Assembly: GCF_026914265.1 (NCBI RefSeq) | Contig: NC_069124.1 | Coordinates: 27,002,989-27,066,988, forward strand | From: Mya arenaria | Lineage: Eukaryota > Mollusca > Bivalvia > Myida > Myidae | Reading direction: 5' to 3' | DNA: 64,000 nucleotides | Shown: piece by piece, positions 35,095-47,210 of the stretch | Position numbering within the stretch: the stretch's first letter is position 1 | Layout: each line of letters begins with the position of its first letter | Translations under genes and position numbers: made by a program | The notes under the pieces: model-generated | Databases searched by the model: none | What the model saw: only the letters and a program-made list of their open reading frames with translations | Told to the model about the DNA's origin: nothing

Positions 35095-36515
35095 GTAAAG
35101 ATGCAAACACAGCGTGTGGTTCCTCTAGTGAAATGTCGTCAGGACGTTATTCAAACTTGTCCCTGCTGGGTCACAACAAACAAACAAACGAACTGCACGT
35201 GTTGGTCCATTTGCATGACGTCACAGGACGACCGAGAAGTCGCGGGGGCGATGTGGTTACAGTGCGGGCACTTAAGCATTCACCTAGTGGTTCGATGGCG
35301 ACCAAAGATGGAGAGCCTATTGTGGTCGTTGCTGGTACGGTGATCGACAACGGAGATGGAACGTACGTCGCCTCTGTTCAAGTGTTATGGACGGGTCCTA
35401 CGGAGATACGTGCCATCATTGCTGCTAAATACCAAAATACATGCAGGCGTTTCTTGGCTATGACTCTGTATGGGAATTCCGCGTATTCCCTTCAGAGGCC
35501 TCATGGTGTGTCGGTTATATTTCAGGAAACAAACATTACAGAAAAAACACCATGTTCTGCTGTGCCGCATGTTATTGGCTACGATAAGATATGCAACCTT
35601 ACCAAACACAATTTCAACATGACAATATATTGTGGGCATCCAACAAGTCGACATCTATCTTGCAGTTCTCCGATAGCTATATGGCAAAGGGGAAAAATAA
35701 ACGAACTTAAAAAGAACGATTCCGGTGAAATATTTAGTCCAGTTGCAGAAATACTTAATAGCACATATTCATTGAATATTTCCCAATCGAATTGGAATTC
35801 GAATATGAAAAGATACTTTGTTGAAGTGAAAAGTGAATTTTACTTCGAACCAGAGCAAACTGAGTGCAATAATCGACCAGCACTGTTATCGTGGCAAGAT
35901 ACATACCCAACAGGACTGGGGGTAAACCAAGGCTGGAGAATGTTACACTGCCGCCACAAGCAGGTCAGGGATACGGACACCCTCAGACGCTGCATGGCTG
36001 GGAAACGAGTTTACTTCATGGGGGACTCCACAGTGAGGCAGTATTTTCAAACTATCAGATCACAACTGAATTCCACATATCCTATTCGGAAGGAAGTTAA
36101 CCGTTTATTGTTCACCGATCCCATACAGAACATGCATTTTGAATGGTCGATCCATTCTATGCCTTACTCATGCGGGGATCTCGTCGCAAAATGCGTTTCT
36201 TCTTCCATTGCTAACACACTTTATGAAATACTACATAAAGGTACTCTGTCCTTTAATGGCTCTGAGTTAATCATTTTAATAACAATGGACGCACATCCCC
36301 AAAGCTACCCATTTAAAGCTTTTAGAATCAGAATCAGAAGCTTCGTTAAACCAATCACCATGTTGAAGGCAAAATATCCGCTTGCAAAAGTACTTTTTAA
36401 AGGGCCACATCAGTACACAGACGACGCAAGTTCGTTTGATGTAAGAATAGCCATTATTCACCGTGAAATAATTTATGATGAACTAAACGCCATTCGAGAC
36501 AAGTTAGGAGAATAA
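35095..36515 (+). CDS. NXPE-family PC-esterase, exon 2 (neurexophilin-like and esterase regions)
   Basis: Begins after the acceptor TCTCTCTTTCAG (35094) and is open to TAA at 36513-36515. With exon 1 the product is 561 residues. Residues ~120-210 hold an immunoglobulin-like neurexophilin/filamin-type repeat with DNGDGTY at 173-179. Residues ~385 onward are the PC-esterase (SGNH-like) domain with its signature GDSTVRQYF at 398-406 (nucleophile Ser400). Family members are secretory-pathway or membrane proteins thought to act on O-acyl groups; the substrate is unknown. The 3' end is abnormal: the frame stops at DELNAIRDKLGE without the usual aromatic Asp-W..H-P segment, while the expected C-terminal peptide sits out of frame at 36515-36556. 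The encoded enzyme would therefore lack the C-terminal catalytic residues: a recent pseudogene, a dead paralogue, or an assembly error. Confidence 0.85.
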
Positions 36516-36556
36516 TGCAGGCTCAACTTGACCAGTTTCTGGCTTATGTATGTTGA
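36515..36556 (+). pseudogene. Out-of-frame remnant of the NXPE C terminus
   Basis: Reading from 36515 gives MQAQLDQFLAYVC and a stop. That matches the QIN.FL.Y.C ending typical of NXPE proteins. It is in the +2 frame relative to the preceding open frame, so an internal deletion whose length is not a multiple of three has removed the preceding ~20-25 codons and shifted the frame. Confidence 0.7.
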
Positions 36557-37119
36557 GTGTAATCTAAAAAGCTATCCAATTTATTGCTGTTTTTTATATA
36601 TAGTTAAACTTCGACAGTTCGAACAGACGGTCTGTCAAGAACTAGCGATGTCGAGGTCGAGGCTTTGTTCCGACCATTATTCGTTCTATTTTCATATAAA
36701 ATATACTAACGATAGATTAAAATTAATTAAATTGAGGATTCGAGCCCCACTGCCGGTCCAAAATACGAAAATCATGCGCAAAACCTTATAACTCCCTCGA
36801 TGTCATACTTTCACAATTCGCAAGTTGTAATAATTGCAATTGTGAAAAACAGATTATCACCGTTTACGCATGACCGCTATTACTTGAGAGGGGCAACTGA
36901 AAAGATAATTGTGAGAGAATAATGATGGTAATTTCATTGTGAGAAATGTAAATGGAAACAAAAACCATATGAATAAACCCCTACCATAACGGGATACATC
37001 GGAAATTCTGAAATAAATTTATGTACATTTGAAAATTATATACAACTGTTATGTGATTTTAAATGCTATTGATATGTATGTGTTTTGAATAATTCTCACT
37101 CTTTTACTTCTTTTAATAT
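36557..37119. other. NXPE 3' flank
   Basis: Candidate polyadenylation signals AATAAA at 36972-36977 and 37012-37017. A GGATTCGAGCCCC box near 36732 resembles a tRNA B box without a partner. No other gene. Confidence 0.4.
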
Positions 37120-38372
37120 GCATTTTTTCTTTGCTATTAATTGGTACCTCATTAACCGTTTGTTCATTTCGAGGGTTATAACTTTTGTAAGGCTTTTCTT
37201 CTAGTTTATACCTTGTTAAACATTTGTTCATTTTGAGGGTTATATATGTTTCTGCTAACAATTTGTACCTCATTAAACATATACTCCTTACGAGTGTTCT
37301 GTACCTATTTTCGCTCCCAATGTGCACCATTTTAAACATATGTTCCTTACGAGTGTCTAAACCTATATTTTCGCACTCAATGTGTACCATTTTAAACATT
37401 TGTTCCTGACTAGTGTTCTGTACCTATATTTTCGCACCCAATGTGTACCTTTTTAAACATTGGTTCCTGACGAGTGTTCTGTAGCTATATTTTCGGTCCC
37501 AATGTGTACCTGATTAAACATTGGTTCCTGACGAGTGTTCTGTAGCTATATTTTCGCTCCAAGTGTGTACCTGATTAAACATTGGTTCCTGACGAGTGTT
37601 CTGTAGCTAAATTTTCGCTCCCAATGTGTATCTGATTAAACATTGGTTCCTGACGAGTGTTCTGTAGCTATATTTTCGCTCCTAGTATGTAACTTTTTAA
37701 ACATTGATTTCTTACGAGTGTTCTGTAGCTATATTTCAGCTCCCAATGTGTACCTGATTAAACCTTGGTTCATGACGAGCGTTCTCTAGCTATATTTTCG
37801 CTCCCAATGTGTACCTTTTTAAACATTGGTTCATAACGAGTGTTCTGTACCTATATTTTCGCTCCCAATGTATACATATTTAAACATTGGTTTCTGAAGA
37901 GTGTTCTGTACCTATTTTTTCGTTCCCAATGTGTACATTTTTTAAAATGTGTTCCAGACGAGTGATATATACCTATATCGTGGCTCCCAATGTTTACCGT
38001 TTTAAACATTTGTTGCTTACGAGTGTTCTGTACCTATATATCCACTCCCAATGTGTAACTTTTCAAAATTGTGTTCCTGGCGAGTTTGCTGTACCTATAT
38101 ATCGCTCCCAATGTGTACTTTGTTTAGATATTTGTTCCTTACGAATTTGCTGTACCTATATAATTTCGCCCACAATGTATACCTTTTTAATCATTTGTTC
38201 CTTACGAATTTGCTGTACCTATATAATTTCGCCCACAATGTGTACCTTTTTAACCATTTGTTCCTTACGAATTTGCTGTACCTATATAATTTCGCCCACA
38301 ATTTGTACATTTTTAAGCATTTGTTCCTTACGAGTTTGCTGTACCTATATTTTCGCTCCCAATGTGTACCTG
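37120..38372. repeat. ~60-bp tandem repeat, about 20 copies
   Basis: Units contain CCTGACGAGTGTTCTGTAGC, TATATTTTCGCTCCCAATGT and GTACCTTTTTAAACATTGGT. Copies near 37450-37680 are most alike; both edges are diverged, and the right end has a variant with ACGAATTTGCTGTACCTATA. Open frames here, such as 37887-38381, are repeat artefacts. Confidence 0.92.
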
Positions 38373-38464
38373 TACATGTAATGACTGATAATACATTATT
38401 TTCTATATACGTTAAACATATGTTATAAAATAAAAAATGGATATATTGAAAATATGAACTTTAT

Positions 38465-38640
38465 TTTGACTTTGTTGAGAGGTGTTTTGAAAAATTGATG
38501 AGGGGGATTATGTCCGTCTTGTAAAAATGATGGGATTGATTATTTCCGCCTTGAAAGATTGATGGGGGAATTATGTCCACCTATACAAAACTGTGTGGGA
38601 GGGATTTTGTCCGGTGGTGATGGGTGAAATTGTCCTACAC
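38465..38640. repeat. Short ~45-bp degenerate repeat
   Basis: Three to four copies of a GATGGGGGATTATGTCCGCCTTG-like motif. Confidence 0.6.
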
Positions 38641-38697
38641 TCGATAAAATATCATATGATCCTTAAGATATTCAGAAAATTGCCTTGGATTCGATGT

Positions 38698-38698
<1 letters not shown>

Positions 38699-38751
<53 letters not shown>
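38699..38751. repeat. (CT)n microsatellite
   Basis: About 26 uninterrupted CT dinucleotides. Confidence 0.98.
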
Positions 38752-38755
<4 letters not shown>

Positions 38756-39039
38756 ATATATATAAATAGCAATTGTATTTATTTGTTTCGTTAATAGCAT
38801 AATGATATTATTAAACGGTATGTAAGAAAACTTTTAAAATACACTTTTACAACTTGAAACGAAAGTTTACCAGTAGCAATTTTTGTATTAAATATGGATG
38901 GATTACCTTTAGTAGATACAATGTAACTGTTCAACATCTTTACGTGTTAACAACTCATGATAGTTTAGTTTCGATGAGTTTATTGATAATTTAGGGACAT
39001 GGTGATTGATTGTTAATCTCCGAGTGCAATGTAATCAGT

Positions 39040-39640
39040 AGCTATGTATCCGTATAGGATCATTCATAATAACTTTTAGTAACATATCGGATGTTGGTTG
39101 GCATTTGAAGTTATTATATGAACTCAGAAACTGAAACCTCTATCGTACCAGCTGAGAAGTCGGTTGACATTTAAAGTTCTTGTATGAACTGGGAAGCTGG
39201 AACATCAGTCGTCCCAGCAGGAATGTCGGTTGAGGTTTGAAGTTAGTATATACTCTGAAAAGCTGAATCATATGTCGTCCCTGCTGAGATGTCGGTTGAC
39301 ATTAGAAGTGACTATGTAAACTCAGAAGCTGAAACATCTGTCGTCCCAGCTGAGATGTTGGTTGGCAGTTGAGGTAACTAGTTACTATATAAACTCAGAC
39401 GTTAAAACATTTGTCGCCCAGCCGAGATCTCGGTTGACATTTGAAGTGACTAGTGACTATATAATTCCAGAAGCTAAAACATATGTCGTCTTAGCTGAGT
39501 TGTCAGTTGACTTTTGAAGTTCTTTTATAAACACAGACGCTGAGCCATCTGTCGTACCTGCCGAGATATTGGTTGGGAATTGAAGTGATTAATTACTATA
39601 TCAACTCAAATTCTAAAGCATGAGTCTCCCAGCTTACTCT
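39040..39640. repeat. ~65-bp satellite, array 1 (start of P450 segment 1)
   Basis: Units contain GACATTTGAAGTGACTATAT, AAACTCAGAAGCTGAAACAT and CTGTCGTCCCAGCTGAGATG TCGGTT. The same family recurs at 44820-45640 and 52933-54315, each time at the left of a P450-bearing segment. About nine diverged units here. Confidence 0.9.
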
Positions 39641-42528
39641 AAAATATCAATGCAAGGTTTAAAACAAAATTGAAACCGACATTATGAAGTGCAAATAGAT
39701 TTGACCACGAGTTTTGACAACACCAATAACGGCCTGCTGCCATATTTGCATGTTGTTAAGGGTTAAAAAAAACTTTGTCGGAAGCAAGCTCCCAATGAAA
39801 CTGATGAACGGTTGATTAATAAAGCCAGCGAAGTATAACACGGACACATTTTGCATTCAAAATATTAAGTCAACCAAGAGTTATGCATATCAATATTTTG
39901 CATTGATGGAACTGAAAGAGACTCGTTCATGTTTTGGCACTTACAATGATTGTCCCGGAAATGCATCTAATAACACATATCTTATTTTTTTTTTTTTATT
40001 TTTTTTTTAAAGAAATTGCCAAAAAATAACATTTTAGTATAGAAACTGGTTTTATTGGGAAGCGAACCCTCGACGATGATCTCACGAAAGACAACAACAA
40101 ACGAACATATTATCAACCATCCCTGGACACTCATTCCAAGCTGAGGGAAATTTAAACCTTTATTTAAAGCATTGCATCACGTGATAATTGAAATCAACCA
40201 ATCATGCTATAGCATTTTGTTGAATCGTGCAAGTAACGCATTTTAAAATTGTGGACTTCGTAGAAGAGCATAAACTAACAATTGTTGAAGGTGTTTCATC
40301 CAACAGTAATAAGGTTTAACACTCTTATGATTTGCCACATTTTTTCGCAGTAAAACAAGTGTATTTTACAAACCATGAACGAGTCCCTGAAGAATAACAC
40401 TTAGTAATGGTTAAACGTTGCTTGTATGCATGTGTCACATAACATTTTGTTTTGTAGCCATAACATGTGTGTATAATTTCTCTAACACCTCTTACAGAAC
40501 CACTTCATCGAGACGAAGTTCAGACCCAGACATGCCGGCGCAATGTCACAATACAATGACAAAGGTACGAGCTATGGATTCCATGAACGCTACATATCCC
40601 TTGTCCCCTTGAAAGACTGTGAGAATAGAATAATGGTAATACAGTAGACCATGAATTAGAATAACCAAAAGTGTCTGTTTGTTACACTATAATACAACCT
40701 ACATTTACAGCCAATGAAATTGCAATTAGAATACAATCTACATTTTACGCCAATGATATTGCCCAAAGGCAACCTTTTAGTAGTAGACTTAATCTTTAAG
40801 AATTTCAGCGTTCGCGCGTGTTAAAAGGTGCGCCTACTGCCAATTATCCGATACACATATGAGGTTGACCTTGTTCTTTGCTGTCTCCCAAGGATGCATT
40901 TATACTGATATGCCAAGAACCATTAAGTTTTAGACCAAATAATTAAGAACTTCACCTTTCGCGGGTGTTAAAAAGTCCACCAACTGCCTCTCATCTGATA
41001 CCCAATCCCTACGTCAGATTTTGCGTTGACAATGTGTCAGCATATGAGGTTGTATTCTAAGTCAGCTATATGACCTGAATTAATCTTAAATATTAAGAAG
41101 GGCTCGTTCGCTACGATCAATCATTAAGATTTTAATTCATGTAATCTTACTTTTGCTTATACGCTATGTTAATGTTAAAAGCCTCAAATATTTTCACTAA
41201 TATTAATGTTCAACGCAATGACACATCAACCAAAATCAATTCCATATCTTATAACGTAAAACTTCGTGGGACAGAATAATACTAGTAATATACATTCTAT
41301 GTTTGCGGTCCGGATAGACAAATCCGACACGAGATAACGCGCGTTAGCGGGTTACGAGGCTTGTTCGCTGAGTTCATGACGCGTAGTAATTTAAGATCAC
41401 AGTTGGCGTGCAATAGTTCCTCTAAAAATCATTCCTAATTAATAGTTTTGTATACAATTATACGAAATAAATTGAAATGACAAATTCACTTTTCATAATC
41501 CGAAAAATAAAAGAAATAAGAATTGGCGCGTTGTTGCGGGTGACTCGTCTGACATAATTGACGCCAGATAGGAATTTTCAGCATGATTAAATACACCGGA
41601 AAAACCTATCTAGTGTGGACGAAAAGCAAGGCGAAGACATTTAAAAAACGTTATGATTGATATTTATTGAAAAATTAACGTGCTTTTCACAAATAAAATC
41701 TAAAATGCTATTACAAGGACTCGTTCATGATTTTTTTTTATAAAGTGTACTCTTTTGAATGACGAAATTAAATGTGAAAATCATTAACAGAGGTGTTAAA
41801 ACTAAGACTCCAGAAGCTCGAACCCTTTAGCTATCTTTTAACTTAAATATCGCACTTGAATACCCCAATATTCATTGATTGGCTGATTGACATCACGTGG
41901 TGTTATCAATGTATTGTTAAAATGGCAAAACATCAAACACTCTTGTAGAGGTTCTGGTGGCCAAGTGGTTGTGGCGTCAGTTTTCTATTTTTTTCTAAAT
42001 ATCATCGGTTTGGGTTCACACTCCAATAAAATCTCAATACCTTTTTATACTACAATTGTATTTTTCTGCAATTTTGATATCATAGTAAGGAAACATGTGG
42101 TTTTAGACGCATAACCTGTAAAAAAGATTGGTCCCTAAACATGCGCGAGTACCTTTAAGGTTCTTTTTCGGTAAGCTATTTTTACATCGGTTGTTAATTA
42201 CCATGTTCTGTGCATATAAAGCATATTCTAAAGACATCACAAGATATCTGCACGAGTGATGTAATGTATAACGGTAGAGAAAGAGCTTAATGTTCTAAAC
42301 ACTAACTTTTGTAATTTGGCCGTATGATTATGTTTATATCAGTTGAGCATACCTGACGCGCATCAATGAGAAAGTTTATTTTTACAATTAATCTTTAAAT
42401 CGTGAGATTGTTATTATCATCAGATACAACTCACTACTTAAATTTCTATTTGGATGTAAGTTTATTATTTGAACCGTGTATGAACATTATACGTGTTATT
42501 AAATTCGTATTGGTCTTTTATTGCCAAC
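39641..42528. other. Upstream region of the intact P450, shared between segments
   Basis: Contains a block (39660-40600) that recurs at 46155-46960 and 55268-56175, starting with AAAATTGAAACCGACATTAT. 40498-40564 looks like an exon (acceptor CTCTTACAG, donor GTACGA; GTAAGC in the other two segments) with a short frame starting MPAQCHN; it could be a 5' untranslated exon. 41040-41160 holds an imperfect inverted repeat around TTAAGAAGGGCTCGTTCGCT. A TATAAA at 42215-42220 lies about 310 bp before the P450 start and is TATCAA in segment 3. No other coding region. Confidence 0.5.
41951..42035 (+). mobile_element. Decayed tRNA-Ser-like SINE head
   Basis: TGGCCAAGTGGTTGTGGCGTC resembles the D-arm/A-box part of a tRNA-Ser (TGGCC.AGTGGTTAAGGCG), and GGTTTGGGTTCACACTCC about 55 bp later resembles the T-arm/B box. 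The anticodon arm is not intact, so this is not a functional tRNA. It is conserved in segment 3 (57312-57396), so it predates the duplication. Confidence 0.5.
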
Positions 42529-44034
42529 ATGCTTGATTTTAATTCTTTGTGTGCTATTGTTATAGCTATTCTGGGACTTATATTATCCTATTGTTACATA
42601 CAACAGAAATGGATTTTCTCAGACCGGAAGTATCCAGACGGACCCTGGGGATTCCCAGTGGTCGGGCACCTACCGTTGCTTGGAAAATTCCCTCCTAAGC
42701 AGCTCATGGCGTGGCGTAAAATATACGGCGACGTTTACAGGATACGTTTGGGAAGCTGGCCTGCAATCGTTGTTAATGGCTACGCTGCCGTGAAAGAAGC
42801 GACGCTAACGGCTGGGGATGCGTTTTCAGGCCGCCCCGATTTTGTGTCCGCACAGGTGCTCCGTAGTCGGACTGGAGACGAGGATTTCGCGTTTGGAACT
42901 TTCTCTCCTGCCTATGTTAAGCAACGGAAACTATTAGCGCAAGCCTTGAGAATGTTTACATATACAAGACAATCGTTCGTAGAAGAAATCGTTGATACTG
43001 CGGCCAAGAACTTAGGGAAGACTCTTGTCGCAAAGTTTTCAAAATTAGCTGGTTCCCTCGCAGATGATGTACAATTTGCTGTGGCAAGTATTATGTATCA
43101 GATACTGTATGGGAAGTCGAAACAAGTAGATAAAGACAAACACGTCAGGGTGATTGCAAACGGGTTAGAGGAGATTAATCGTTTTACCGGAAGCGGAAGC
43201 CCAATTGACGTCATGCCCTGGCTGAGATATGTTATGCCAGGTAAACTTGAAACGCTGCGGAACCTTCAATGCGAATCAGACAAAATTATGTTAACAGAAG
43301 TAGAAGAACACTACAAAACCTTTGATAAGGACAATTTACGCGATATAACCGATGCTTTTCTCAATGCCGCCGAGCAACTGAAACAAGACGATGAAGGCGG
43401 GTATGAGCTGACAAAAATGCGGATGATCATGTCCTTGTTTGACCTTCAGAGTGCCGGAATTGACACCACACAAAAGATGACACTCTGGCTTGTGTTGTAC
43501 ATGGCGGCATACCCGGCCGTCCAGGGCCGTGTCCAAGAGGAAATCGATAGCGTCGTAGGGCAAGAACGGCCGCCTGCGCTCGCAGATAAGCCCCGCCTTG
43601 TATACACGGAAGCAGTCATTCAAGAAGTCATGCGCATTGTTACGATTCTTCCGGTTTCCTTGCCGCACTACGCGATAGAAGACTCAAAGATTTGTGGCTA
43701 CCATGTTGACAAAGACACCGTCGTCATCCTTAATATGTTCTCCGTTTCCCACGAAGCAAAGGTCTGGGACGATCCTGACAACTTCCGACCCGAGCGGTTT
43801 TTGACTGAGAGTGGGGAAATCAACACCTCATTGCTCGGTCACTCACTTCCGTTTGGCCTCGGGCGGAGGCGATGTGTTGGTGAACAGTTAGCCAAAATCA
43901 ACCTCTTCATTTTGTTTTCATCTCTCATGCAGCAGTGTCACTTTACACTGTCTGGTAGCGCGGACCTAACCCCGATACCGGGACTAGTTTATACCCCGGA
44001 GAATTGCAATATCATGGTGCAGAATAGGAATTAA
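42529..44034 (+). CDS. Cytochrome P450, CYP2 clan, intact and intronless
   Basis: A 501-codon open frame from ATG 42529 (context CCAACATGC) to TAA at 44032-44034. It has an N-terminal hydrophobic anchor (residues ~5-25), a proline-rich hinge (YPDGPWGFPVVGHLP), the I-helix oxygen-activation motif AGIDTT at 309-314, the K-helix ExxR at 366-369 (EVMR), PERF at 421-424 and the heme loop FGLGRRRCVG with cysteine ligand at 449. All hallmarks of a microsomal monooxygenase are present; length and motifs fit the CYP2 clan (CYP1/CYP2/CYP17-like). Subfamily and substrate cannot be assigned. It would act in the ER membrane with NADPH-P450 reductase. The frame is also open 12 codons upstream without an ATG. 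AATAAA at 44393-44398 would place the 44065-44240 element in the 3' UTR. It is the only intact copy of three. Confidence 0.95.
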   Translation: MLDFNSLCAIVIAILGLILSYCYIQQKWIFSDRKYPDGPWGFPVVGHLPLLGKFPPKQLMAWRKIYGDVYRIRLGSWPAIVVNGYAAVKEATLTAGDAFSGRPDFVSAQVLRSRTGDEDFAFGTFSPAYVKQRKLLAQALRMFTYTRQSFVEEIVDTAAKNLGKTLVAKFSKLAGSLADDVQFAVASIMYQILYGKSKQVDKDKHVRVIANGLEEINRFTGSGSPIDVMPWLRYVMPGKLETLRNLQCESDKIMLTEVEEHYKTFDKDNLRDITDAFLNAAEQLKQDDEGGYELTKMRMIMSLFDLQSAGIDTTQKMTLWLVLYMAAYPAVQGRVQEEIDSVVGQERPPALADKPRLVYTEAVIQEVMRIVTILPVSLPHYAIEDSKICGYHVDKDTVVILNMFSVSHEAKVWDDPDNFRPERFLTESGEINTSLLGHSLPFGLGRRRCVGEQLAKINLFILFSSLMQQCHFTLSGSADLTPIPGLVYTPENCNIMVQNRN

Positions 44035-44064
44035 ATTCAATCACGATTGACTGAATTCGCAATA

Positions 44065-44240
44065 CAGTCGATAAACGTTGGTTCGATATTGGTTTGTTCG
44101 ATGTCCTCGCTAGCTCGAACTAGATGTCAAAGACAGATTTCGTTTTACAATTTTAAAGTGTTCCCGCTTGGGTCGATATTCGCGACGCTCGAAGTATTTT
44201 TGTCCGATCCTCGGGATATCGAGTCAACGGGTACCGACTG
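44065..44240. mobile_element. 176-bp pogo/Tigger-like MITE after P450 copy 1
   Basis: Terminal inverted repeats CAGTCGATAAACGTTGGTTC and, read from the other end, CAGTCGGTACCCGTTGACTC. Both ends are flanked by TA (44063-44064; 44241-44242). It has no coding capacity. The same element sits ~30 bp after the stop of each P450 copy, so it inserted before the segment was duplicated. Confidence 0.85.
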
Positions 44241-44819
44241 TACAGTACCACACTGGTGCTGATATATTTTGTAAGCCGACAAACATGCATATATACTTAA
44301 ATTGTTAATTTTCATGTGTATATAAACGGAGTTTCTCACATCCACGAATTATATCGAATGTATATATTAGTATATCGTTGAACAAAGTGGTAAATAAATA
44401 TGTTGCTTTATTCATGTATGAGATATTATGTTGTTAATATTTATACAAAATAGTGTTTCATTGAAAATGTAATGGTCTTAAAATGTCTAGGATGGGTTTT
44501 ATTAATTTTATGTAGTTAAACGGATGACAATATTTGCAAGTTAATTAAGTCATCATCCATCATGCAGGTGTGTACAGTGCCGAGATTATTTCTATGTTTA
44601 ATTTACATTGATAAATCATTCTGTTATTTTTGCATGTATTGCATATTTGAATAATACGATAATGACGGTACAATAATGAAATGATATATTAAAGGGTGAT
44701 AATAAAGAATACTACGAATATACTACAATTGTATTTATATGTTCCTTGAATAATACAATGACCTTATCGAAAAGAATCTGTTGAAAAAGTAAAAACTTCA
44801 CGTTTTGTAGCTTTAAAAT
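44241..44819. other. 3' flank of P450 copy 1
   Basis: AT-rich; contains the block ATTGAAAATGTAATGGTCTT (44461) that recurs at 52567 and, diverged, at 59798, marking the right end of each segment. Confidence 0.55.
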
Positions 44820-45640
44820 TAAGTTACTATATAAACTCAGAAGCTGAATTATATGTCGTCCAGCTAATATGTCGGTTGAGACTTAAAGTTACTACATAAA
44901 CTCAGAATATGAATTATATAGCGTCCAGCTAAAATGTCGGTTGACACTTGAAGTTACTACATAAACTCAGGAGCTGAATTGTATGTCGTCCAGCTAAGAT
45001 GTCGGTTGAGACTTGAAGTTACTATATAAACTCAGGAGCTGAATTATATGTCGTCCAGCTAAAATGTCGGTTGAGACTTAAAGTTACTACATAAACTCAG
45101 AAGATGAAACATTTGTCGCTGAGATGTCGGTTGAGACTTTAAATTACAACATAAAGTCAGGAGCTGAATTATATATCGTCCAGCTAAGATGTCGGTTGAG
45201 ACTTGAAGTTACTATATAAACTCAGAAGCTGAATCATCTGTCGTCCCAGCTCAGATCTTGGTTGACATTTAAAGTTTCTATTTAAACTCAGAAGCTGAAA
45301 CATCTGTCGTCCCAGCTGAGATGTTGATTGGCAGTTGATGTAACTAGTTACTATATAAACTCAGACATTTGTCGCCCAGCCGAGATCTCGGTTGACATTT
45401 GAAGTGTCTAGTGACTATATAATTCCAGAAGCTAAAATATCTGTCGTCCTCGCTGAGTTGTCTTTTGACTTTTGAAGTTCTTTTATAAACACAGACGCTG
45501 AGCCATCTGTCGTACCAGCCAAAATATTGGTTGGGAATTGAAGTGACTAATTACTATATCAATTCAAATTCTAAAGCATGAGTTTCCCAGCTTACTTTTT
45601 TGAGATGTCGGTTGAGATTCTATATAAACTCGAGCTGACA
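44820..45640. repeat. ~65-bp satellite, array 2 (start of segment 2)
   Basis: Same family as 39040-39640. Left part has units with CAGCTAAGATGTCGGTTGAG; the right part (45240-45640) matches array 1 unit by unit, including the variant AACACAGACGCTGAGCCATC. Confidence 0.9.
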
Positions 45641-47210
45641 CATCAACGTAATATGGTTTTGCCGCTCAAGAAAGATTTGGGCTTTATCCAGCATTTATTA
45701 ACACTGAACAAATATTAACAATATGCCATACATATGAATGTAAGTCAAGGTCACACTCAATGGCATTTGGTCGACTTCTCGTTTGTGAGTACGTTCGTTT
45801 GAACGAATTTAGCTTGCTCGGCTTTAAATCCATGAATGTCGGTATTTTAAATATTCTTGAGAGATGAGTGCATATTAGGTGCAACACTCTGTTCATAACA
45901 GGTGCAAAACGCTGGAGATCAACAGTCAAGATCTCACCCATGTTCAATTTGGGCTAGTCAAAGAGGGAGTTTACTATTATTTCAATGTCATAATGACTTG
46001 CGAAACATGATTATAACATGAAACTGAAGTTTTATTTGGATCAATTGTGTGCTTCTGCAATTTTTAGTTGCAAGATGACATTGTATGAAGTAAATCCTAC
46101 ACGCATTATAGATAATATTTCTATGTACGAAAACATATGTTTTAAGGTGTGACACAAAATTGAAACCGACATTATAAAGTGCAAATAGATTTGACCACGA
46201 GTTTTGACAACACCAATAACGGCCCTCTCCCATATTTGCATGTTGTTAAGGGTTAATAAAACTTTGTCGGTAGGAGGCTCTCAATGATACTGATGAACGG
46301 TTGATTAATAAAGCCAGCGACGTATAACACGGCCATATTTTGCATTCAAAATATTAAGTCAACCAAGAGTTATGCATATATCAATAGTTTGCATCGATGG
46401 AACTGAAAGAGACTCGTTCATGCGAGTCATGCGAACCCTCGACGATAATCTCACGAAAACCAACCAAAAAACAACATATTATCAACTATCCCTTGGACAC
46501 TCATTCGAAGCTGAGGGAAATTTAGACCTTTATTAAAAGCATTGGTTGCATCGCGTTATAATGTAAATCAACCAATCATGCTATAGCCTTTTGTTGAATC
46601 GCGCAAGTAACGCATTTTAAAATTGGGGACTTCGTAGACATTATTTGAGCATAAATTATCAATTGTTGAAGGTGTTTCATCCATCAATAATAAGGTTTAA
46701 CACTCTTTTTTCGCAGTAAAACAAGTGTATTTTACAAACCATGAACGAGTCCCTGAAGAATAACACTTAGTAATGGTTAACTTTGCTAGTATGCATGTGT
46801 CACATAACATTTTGTTTTGTAGCCATACCATGTGTGTATAATTTCGTGTCCACTCACTATCTCTAACACGTCTTGAAGAAACCACTTCATCGAGAAGAAG
46901 TTCAGACCCAGACATGCCGGCGCAATGTCACAATACAAGGACAAAGGTAAGCGCTATGGATTCCAAGTACGCTACCTATCTCTTAGTCCTCTTTAAAGAC
47001 GGTGAGAATAAAATAATGGTAAGACAGTAGACCATGAATTAGAATAACTAAATTGTCAGTCTGTTACACTATTATACAACCTACATTTACAGCCAATGCA
47101 ATTGCAATTAGAATACAATCTACATTTTACGCCAATGATATTGCCGAAAGGCAACCTTTTAGTAGTAGGCTTAATCATTAAGAATTTCAGCGTTCGCGCG
47201 TGTTTAAAGG
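45641..47210. other. Shared noncoding block of segment 2
   Basis: 46155-46960 matches 39660-40600 and 55268-56175. No open frame with conserved coding potential. Confidence 0.5.

Noticed and set aside
36715..36745. tRNA B-box-like GGATTCGAGCCCC
   Set aside because: No A box at the right distance and no cloverleaf; likely chance or a very old SINE trace.
37887..38428. Overlapping plus-strand frames of 125-164 codons
   Set aside because: Products of the ~60-bp tandem repeat, present in two frames at once.
40021..40085. GGGTTCGCTTCCC on the minus strand as a tRNA gene
   Set aside because: Only the T-arm-like box is present, and the rest of the tRNA is absent in all three segment copies.
42493..42528. 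Upstream in-frame extension of the P450
   Set aside because: The 12 extra codons contain no ATG; the first Met is at 42529 in a good context and directly precedes the membrane anchor.
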